From the NCBI GenBank assembly GCA_947174825.1, contig CAMWKN010000042.1, positions 1-8,406 of the forward strand: 8,406 bases of DNA, read 5' to 3'. The notes beneath the pieces were generated by a model. It was not told the origin of the DNA. It worked only from the letters and a program-made list of their open reading frames with translations, and searched no databases. Position 1 is the first letter of the stretch, and each line of letters begins with the position of its first letter. The DNA is from an uncultured Clostridium sp. (GTDB lineage Bacteria; Bacillota_A; Clostridia; Lachnospirales; Lachnospiraceae). Shown piece after piece: positions 5,480 to 8,406 of this stretch. A program made the position numbers and the translations under genes.

Positions 5480-5505
5480 GATCCAAACAGATGTTTGGAT
5501 CATAT
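5476..5505. promoter_or_regulatory. 30-bp palindromic operator with a LexA-box-like core
   Basis: The arms ATATGATCCAAACA (5476-5489) and TGTTTGGATCATAT (5492-5505) are perfect inverted repeats of 14 bp around a GA centre. They overlap the -10 and the expected transcription start, the usual place for a repressor site. The core CAAACAGATGTTTG (5484-5497) matches the B. subtilis LexA/DinR consensus CGAACRNRYGTTYC at 12 of 14 positions; the misses are an A for the G of the left half-site and the last base. SOS control would fit a DNA repair operon, but the symmetry extends well beyond a LexA box, so another dimeric repressor is possible. As RNA the same bases would form a long hairpin, but no T tract follows, so it is not a terminator. 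Confidence 0.65.
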
Positions 5506-5583
5506 GTTTGCGCTTTGGGGAATATAATATTGATTCTTTTATGGTTTTATGGATGAAAGCATGAGATACAGGAGGTGAGGTAG

Positions 5584-7233
5584 ATGATTTTTCAGGAAAA
5601 TGCAAGTTTACAGCAGAAATTTGCCATATTGGCAGATGGGGCAAAGTATGATGTGGCATGTACCTCCAGTGGCGTCAGTCGGGGGGGAAAGCCTGGTTAT
5701 ACTGGTAATTCAGAGGCAAGTGGAATTTGTCATAGTTTTGCTGCAGATGGACGATGCATTTCTTTACTGAAGATCCTGTATACCAATGAATGTATCTTCA
5801 ATTGCAAATATTGTATTAACCGCTGTACCAACGATGTTCCCCGGGCTACCTTTACGCCGGAAGAAGTCTGTACTTTGACAATGGAATTTTATCGCAGGAA
5901 TTATATTGAGGGTTTGTTTTTAAGTTCTGGGATTATTGAATCACCAGATTATACCATGGAACTGATTTGTAAAACATTACAGGATTTGCGCCGTATCCAC
6001 CGATTTCATGGATATATTCACTGCAAGGCGATTCCTGGGGCTTCACCGGAACTAGTGGAAGCCGCCGGATGGTATGCAGACCGTATGAGCGTCAATCTGG
6101 AGCTTCCCACGGAGCGTGGATTACAGGAACTGGCACCAAATAAAAGCAGAGGTACCATACTGACTCCTATGCGCCAAATTCAGAATGGGATGGCAGAAAG
6201 CAGGGAACAACTGGGAATGAAAGGTGGAAACCAGAGTGCTTATTGGTATACGCAGAAGAGAATGGGCAGGGAGCTTCCTGGATCTCAGATTCGGTCGTCA
6301 GTTGGGAATATCACACAGAATCGCCAGGTAGCCTGTTTGTCTGGCACATCAAAGGAAGATCGGGCAGGACAATTAGTACAGAGACAGACAGGAAGTATTC
6401 ATGCCAGGGAAACTTTGGTTTCTGAACAATCGAAATCTGACAGTAAAAGTATCTTACAGGATTCTACAAGAGTAGACAAATGCTGTCAGAAGGATGGTGC
6501 TTTTCGCTTACAGCCATACCACAATGCGACAGGAACCGGCTTAAGCCAGTGGAACCGTCAGGACACCAGCCGGGGCTTTGTACCAGCCGGGCAGAGTACA
6601 CAGATGATTATTGGGGCTACTGGGGAAAGTGATTATGAAATTATGGCGGTTTCCGAGGCATTGTATCAGCGTTTTGATCTCAAGAGAGTATTTTATTCTG
6701 CATTTATTAATGTGAACCAGGACAGTACCTTGCCGGCACTAGAGCAGGGACCACCTCTTCGGAGAGAACACCGTTTATACCAGGCGGATTTTTTGTTGCG
6801 GTATTATGGTTTTCGTGCCGATGAATTATTGTCGGAGAAAAGACCTTTTTTTAATACCTACCTGGATCCCAAATGTGACTGGGCACTGGGGCATCTGGAA
6901 CATTTTCCGGTGGAGATCAATACCGCAGATTTTGATACCTTATTACGAGTACCGGGAATTGGCACCAAGTCAGCGCATAGAATTGTTGCTGCCAGACGCA
7001 GTGGCAGTCTGGACTATCAAGCATTAAAAGCCATTGGTGTGGTATTAAAGCGGGCAGTATATTTTATTACTTGTAATGGGCGTATGCTGCTTCCTTTTTT
7101 AAAGATCGACGAGGATTATATTACCAGAAGGCTCCTGGAAAATGAGCCTGATGTAATGAAGGGATATGGGGAGAGAGTAACCTACAAACAGTTGACCTTA
7201 TTTGATGATTTTGGGGTGATGCAGAATGGATAA
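5584..7233 (+). CDS. Putative DNA modification/repair radical SAM protein with C-terminal helix-hairpin-helix
   Basis: The protein has 549 residues. The radical SAM core carries C70-I-F-N-C74-K-Y-C77, the CxxxCxxC ligands of the [4Fe-4S] cluster that cleaves S-adenosylmethionine. The domain continues with LFLSSGI and IHCKAIPGA, then NLELPTE and LAPNKS near 190. Family sequence resumes at F332-V-P-A-G-Q-S-T-Q-M-I-I-G-A-T and runs to a helix-hairpin-helix, L453-L-R-V-P-G-I-G-T-K-S-A-H-R-I, a non-specific DNA-binding motif. This matches the rSAM family I know as TIGR03916 (about 400-430 aa), which is paired with DUF4130/uracil-DNA-glycosylase-like proteins; the partner overlaps the 3' end here by 8 bp. 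The extra length is one block at about 211-331. AGGAGGTG lies six nt before the ATG. The reaction is unknown; a nucleic-acid substrate is inferred from the HhH and the partner. Confidence 0.9.
   Translation: MIFQENASLQQKFAILADGAKYDVACTSSGVSRGGKPGYTGNSEASGICHSFAADGRCISLLKILYTNECIFNCKYCINRCTNDVPRATFTPEEVCTLTMEFYRRNYIEGLFLSSGIIESPDYTMELICKTLQDLRRIHRFHGYIHCKAIPGASPELVEAAGWYADRMSVNLELPTERGLQELAPNKSRGTILTPMRQIQNGMAESREQLGMKGGNQSAYWYTQKRMGRELPGSQIRSSVGNITQNRQVACLSGTSKEDRAGQLVQRQTGSIHARETLVSEQSKSDSKSILQDSTRVDKCCQKDGAFRLQPYHNATGTGLSQWNRQDTSRGFVPAGQSTQMIIGATGESDYEIMAVSEALYQRFDLKRVFYSAFINVNQDSTLPALEQGPPLRREHRLYQADFLLRYYGFRADELLSEKRPFFNTYLDPKCDWALGHLEHFPVEINTADFDTLLRVPGIGTKSAHRIVAARRSGSLDYQALKAIGVVLKRAVYFITCNGRMLLPFLKIDEDYITRRLLENEPDVMKGYGERVTYKQLTLFDDFGVMQNG
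6214..6576 (+). other. In-frame insertion of about 121 codons within the radical SAM gene
   Basis: The segment encodes residues 211-331, between RQIQNGMAESREQL and FVPAGQSTQMIIG, which lie close together in family members as I remember them. It is rich in Gln (14) and Ser (15), with many Arg, Thr and Gly and few long hydrophobic runs, so it is probably disordered. It includes a C-C pair. There is no stop in 121 codons, no flanking direct repeat that I can see, and no intein-like or intron-like motif. Without the block the protein would be about 428 aa, the normal size. Confidence 0.65.
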
Positions 7234-8008
7234 ACCAATTCGGATTTATCAATGTGAAAATACCGTTAATGGAATATTAACTGCCATTTATGATGCAGGT
7301 GTCTCTGGATATGGTCATCAATATATTCGAATTCAGCCGGTAATTGAGGGGGAACCGGAGAATTTGGAACTGTTTTCAGAATACAGAAATGTACAAACGG
7401 ATCCGCAGAAAGCAGAAAATGTGATGAAGACGGTAAGAGAACGGATATCCAGACAGGCATATCAATATATGATGTATGCTGTGGTGTCCTGTTTTCCGGA
7501 TAGGGGAGATGCTTTGTATCAGTTTATTAGTTATGGTTTTACCATGGGGCATCCGGTATGCAGTGCATTACAGTTACCCTGTGTTAAGAGGGTATTTGAG
7601 ATAAAACGTTCCGTGGGCAATGAAGTGCATTTTTACAAGGAGTTTTTGCGATTTCAGGAGATCCGACAGAATCCCTCCCTTCTTTATGCCATCATTGAAC
7701 CCAAGCATCGGATCCTACCTATGTTAACAGAACATTTTGCAGACCGATTTATGAATGAATGGTTTGTAATTTACGATCAGACCAATGGGGAGGCGACATT
7801 TCATTATGCAGATGGAACATGGGATCTTCATTTTTTAACATCGGAACAGGAACAGCATCTTCATGCATTACAGGAACGAAAGGAAGAATATGTAGATCTG
7901 TGGAAAACTTTCTTTCATCATATTGCTGTGACAGAACGAACAAATCCAAAATTGCAGAGAAATATGCTGCCATTACATTACCGAAAACATATGACAGAAT
8001 TTCAATAA
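7226..8008 (+). CDS. DUF4130-type putative DNA metabolism protein, partner of the radical SAM protein
   Basis: The protein has 260 residues. Visible family features are the opening I-Y-Q-C-E-N-T-V-N-G-I-L-T-A-I-Y-D-A, the central F140-L-R-F with L-L-Y-A-I-I-E-P-K-H-R (about 152-162), the D-R-F...W-F-V-I-Y-D block, H-Y-A-D-G-T-W, and the C-terminal N240-P-K-L-Q-R-N-M-L-P-L-H-Y-R-K-H-M-T-E-F. This is the pattern of the family I know as TIGR03915 (DUF4130), which occurs with the TIGR03916 radical SAM protein and in some genomes is fused to a uracil-DNA-glycosylase-like domain. No such domain is present here. The ATG overlaps the upstream gene by 8 bp, with GGGGTGAT before it, so translation is coupled and the two proteins probably act together. 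The biochemical role is unknown. Confidence 0.9.
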   Translation: MDKPIRIYQCENTVNGILTAIYDAGVSGYGHQYIRIQPVIEGEPENLELFSEYRNVQTDPQKAENVMKTVRERISRQAYQYMMYAVVSCFPDRGDALYQFISYGFTMGHPVCSALQLPCVKRVFEIKRSVGNEVHFYKEFLRFQEIRQNPSLLYAIIEPKHRILPMLTEHFADRFMNEWFVIYDQTNGEATFHYADGTWDLHFLTSEQEQHLHALQERKEEYVDLWKTFFHHIAVTERTNPKLQRNMLPLHYRKHMTEFQ

Positions 8009-8012
8009 ATTT

Positions 8013-8037
8013 AGAAATTTTCTCGAGTTTCTTTTTT
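8013..8037 (+). terminator. Weak candidate terminator after the DUF4130 gene
   Basis: AGAAATTT (8013-8020) pairs with GAGTTTCT (8025-8032), including two G-U pairs, around the loop TCTC, and is followed by TTTTT. It starts 4 bp after the stop codon. The T tract and position are right but the stem is AT-rich and weak. Confidence 0.45.
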
Positions 8038-8118
8038 ATCCGGGATATGTAATACTATGTCTTCAATTCAGCAGTGAAATAAGTCACAATACTGATCCAG
8101 TGTACGGAGATTGAAAAG

Positions 8119-8147
8119 TTGAAAACTGCCAGCAATTAGAATATAAT
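8119..8147 (+). promoter_or_regulatory. Promoter of the MarR-type regulator gene
   Basis: TTGAAA (8119-8124), a 17-bp spacer and a perfect TATAAT (8142-8147) form a strong sigma-A promoter. Transcription would begin near 8154, just upstream of the ribosome binding site. Around the -35 the octamer-like words TTGAAAAG and TTGAAAAC stand in tandem (8111-8126), a possible site for autoregulation, though no clear palindrome is present. Confidence 0.75.
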
Positions 8148-8170
8148 GAGTAGGATTCGGAGGTTGGCTT

Positions 8171-8406
8171 ATGATAGAAGAAAATTTAGGAGAAGAATTA
8201 TATAATTTATTGGCAGAATTATTGAATCAGAGGATGAATCGAACTGTTTTTGACAGTCTGCGGGGAGAGTATGGTGTGTTACGGTATCTGGTGTTTGTGG
8301 AGGATCATGTGAGTGCCGGTCGCTTGACGGAGCAGCTTCATGTTGTACCGGGACGGATGACAGATATTCTCAAAAGTCTGGTACATAAAAAATGGATTAA
8401 AAGACA
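8171..8406 (+). CDS. MarR-family transcriptional regulator, N-terminal part
   Basis: Seventy-eight codons are present before the right edge. The protein starts MIEENLGEELYNLLAELLNQ, a helix as in the dimerisation region of MarR proteins, then continues G-E-Y-G-V-L-R-Y-L-V-F-V-E-D-H-V-S-A-G-R-L-T-E-Q-L-H-V-V-P-G-R-M-T-D-I-L-K-S-L-V-H-K-K-W-I-K-R. The last part is the winged helix-turn-helix, with V-P-G-R-M-T-D-I-L as the recognition helix and H-K-K-W-I-K-R leading into the wing. GGAGG (8159-8163) lies seven nt before the ATG. Its own promoter and the candidate terminator in front make it a separate unit from the DNA repair pair. Such regulators usually control themselves and a neighbour, here probably a gene beyond the right edge. 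Confidence 0.8.
   Translation, partial: MIEENLGEELYNLLAELLNQRMNRTVFDSLRGEYGVLRYLVFVEDHVSAGRLTEQLHVVPGRMTDILKSLVHKKWIKR

Noticed and set aside
5476..5505. Palindrome upstream of the radical SAM gene as a transcription terminator
   Set aside because: No T tract follows, a good terminator already ends the previous operon at 5352-5390, and the repeat overlaps a promoter.
6243..6425. 60-codon ORF inside the radical SAM insertion, considered as a separate inserted gene
   Set aside because: It has no ribosome binding site, and the main frame runs open through the whole segment, so the out-of-frame ORF is best read as a shadow.
6214..6576. Insertion in the radical SAM gene as an intein, group I/II intron or transposon
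   Set aside because: There are no splicing-block residues at the ends, no endonuclease or reverse transcriptase motif, no terminal inverted repeats and no target duplication visible.
7759..8052. 97-codon plus-strand ORF overlapping the DUF4130 gene
   Set aside because: It lies in a different frame of a gene with clear family motifs and has no ribosome binding site.

Overview
The window looks like a chromosomal segment from a low-to-medium GC Gram-positive anaerobe of the class Clostridia, most likely Lachnospiraceae-like. The signs are strong AGGAGG-type ribosome binding sites, sigma-A-like promoters, several small Gram-positive lipoproteins, an ECF sigma factor with a DUF4367-like membrane partner, and a short CSIC-motif protein typical of that family of gut bacteria. 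The assignment rests on protein style recalled from memory, not on a search. No tRNA, rRNA, CRISPR array or insertion sequence is visible.

Left part (1-2805). A minus-strand operon encodes two lipoproteins: a complete 408-aa one (125-1351) and, downstream of it, one that leaves the window (1-79). It has a near-consensus promoter at 1398-1426 with a small palindrome at the expected start of transcription. A 419-bp spacer with regulatory-looking sequence separates it from a divergent lipoprotein gene (1771-2496) that carries a fresh 36-bp tandem duplication and a possible LprI/DUF1311-like domain. A conserved 73-aa CxxC protein (2524-2745) lies on the minus strand, convergent with it.

Middle part (2806-5390). 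An AT-rich gene of unknown function (2875-3696) is followed by a strong hairpin and a candidate promoter. Next come an ECF sigma factor (3918-4475) and its likely anti-sigma factor (4472-5323). These two overlap by ATGA and are closed by a clear terminator (5352-5390). A 51-residue hydrophobic ORF (3758-3913) may lie in front of the sigma gene, but it competes with the terminator/promoter reading of the same bases.

Right part (5391-8406). Two overlapping genes encode the conserved pair of a putative DNA modification/repair radical SAM protein with a helix-hairpin-helix (5584-7233) and a DUF4130-type DNA metabolism protein (7226-8008). The pair is driven by a TTGACA / extended -10 promoter whose -10 and start site are covered by a perfect 14-bp-arm inverted repeat. 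The core of that repeat resembles a Gram-positive LexA (SOS) box. The radical SAM protein carries an unusual in-frame, Gln/Ser-rich insertion of about 120 residues. A MarR-type regulator begins at 8171 behind its own promoter and runs off the right edge.

The best candidates for a little-described system are the radical SAM/DUF4130 pair with its operator and insertion, and the sigma/anti-sigma pair with its own transcription unit.
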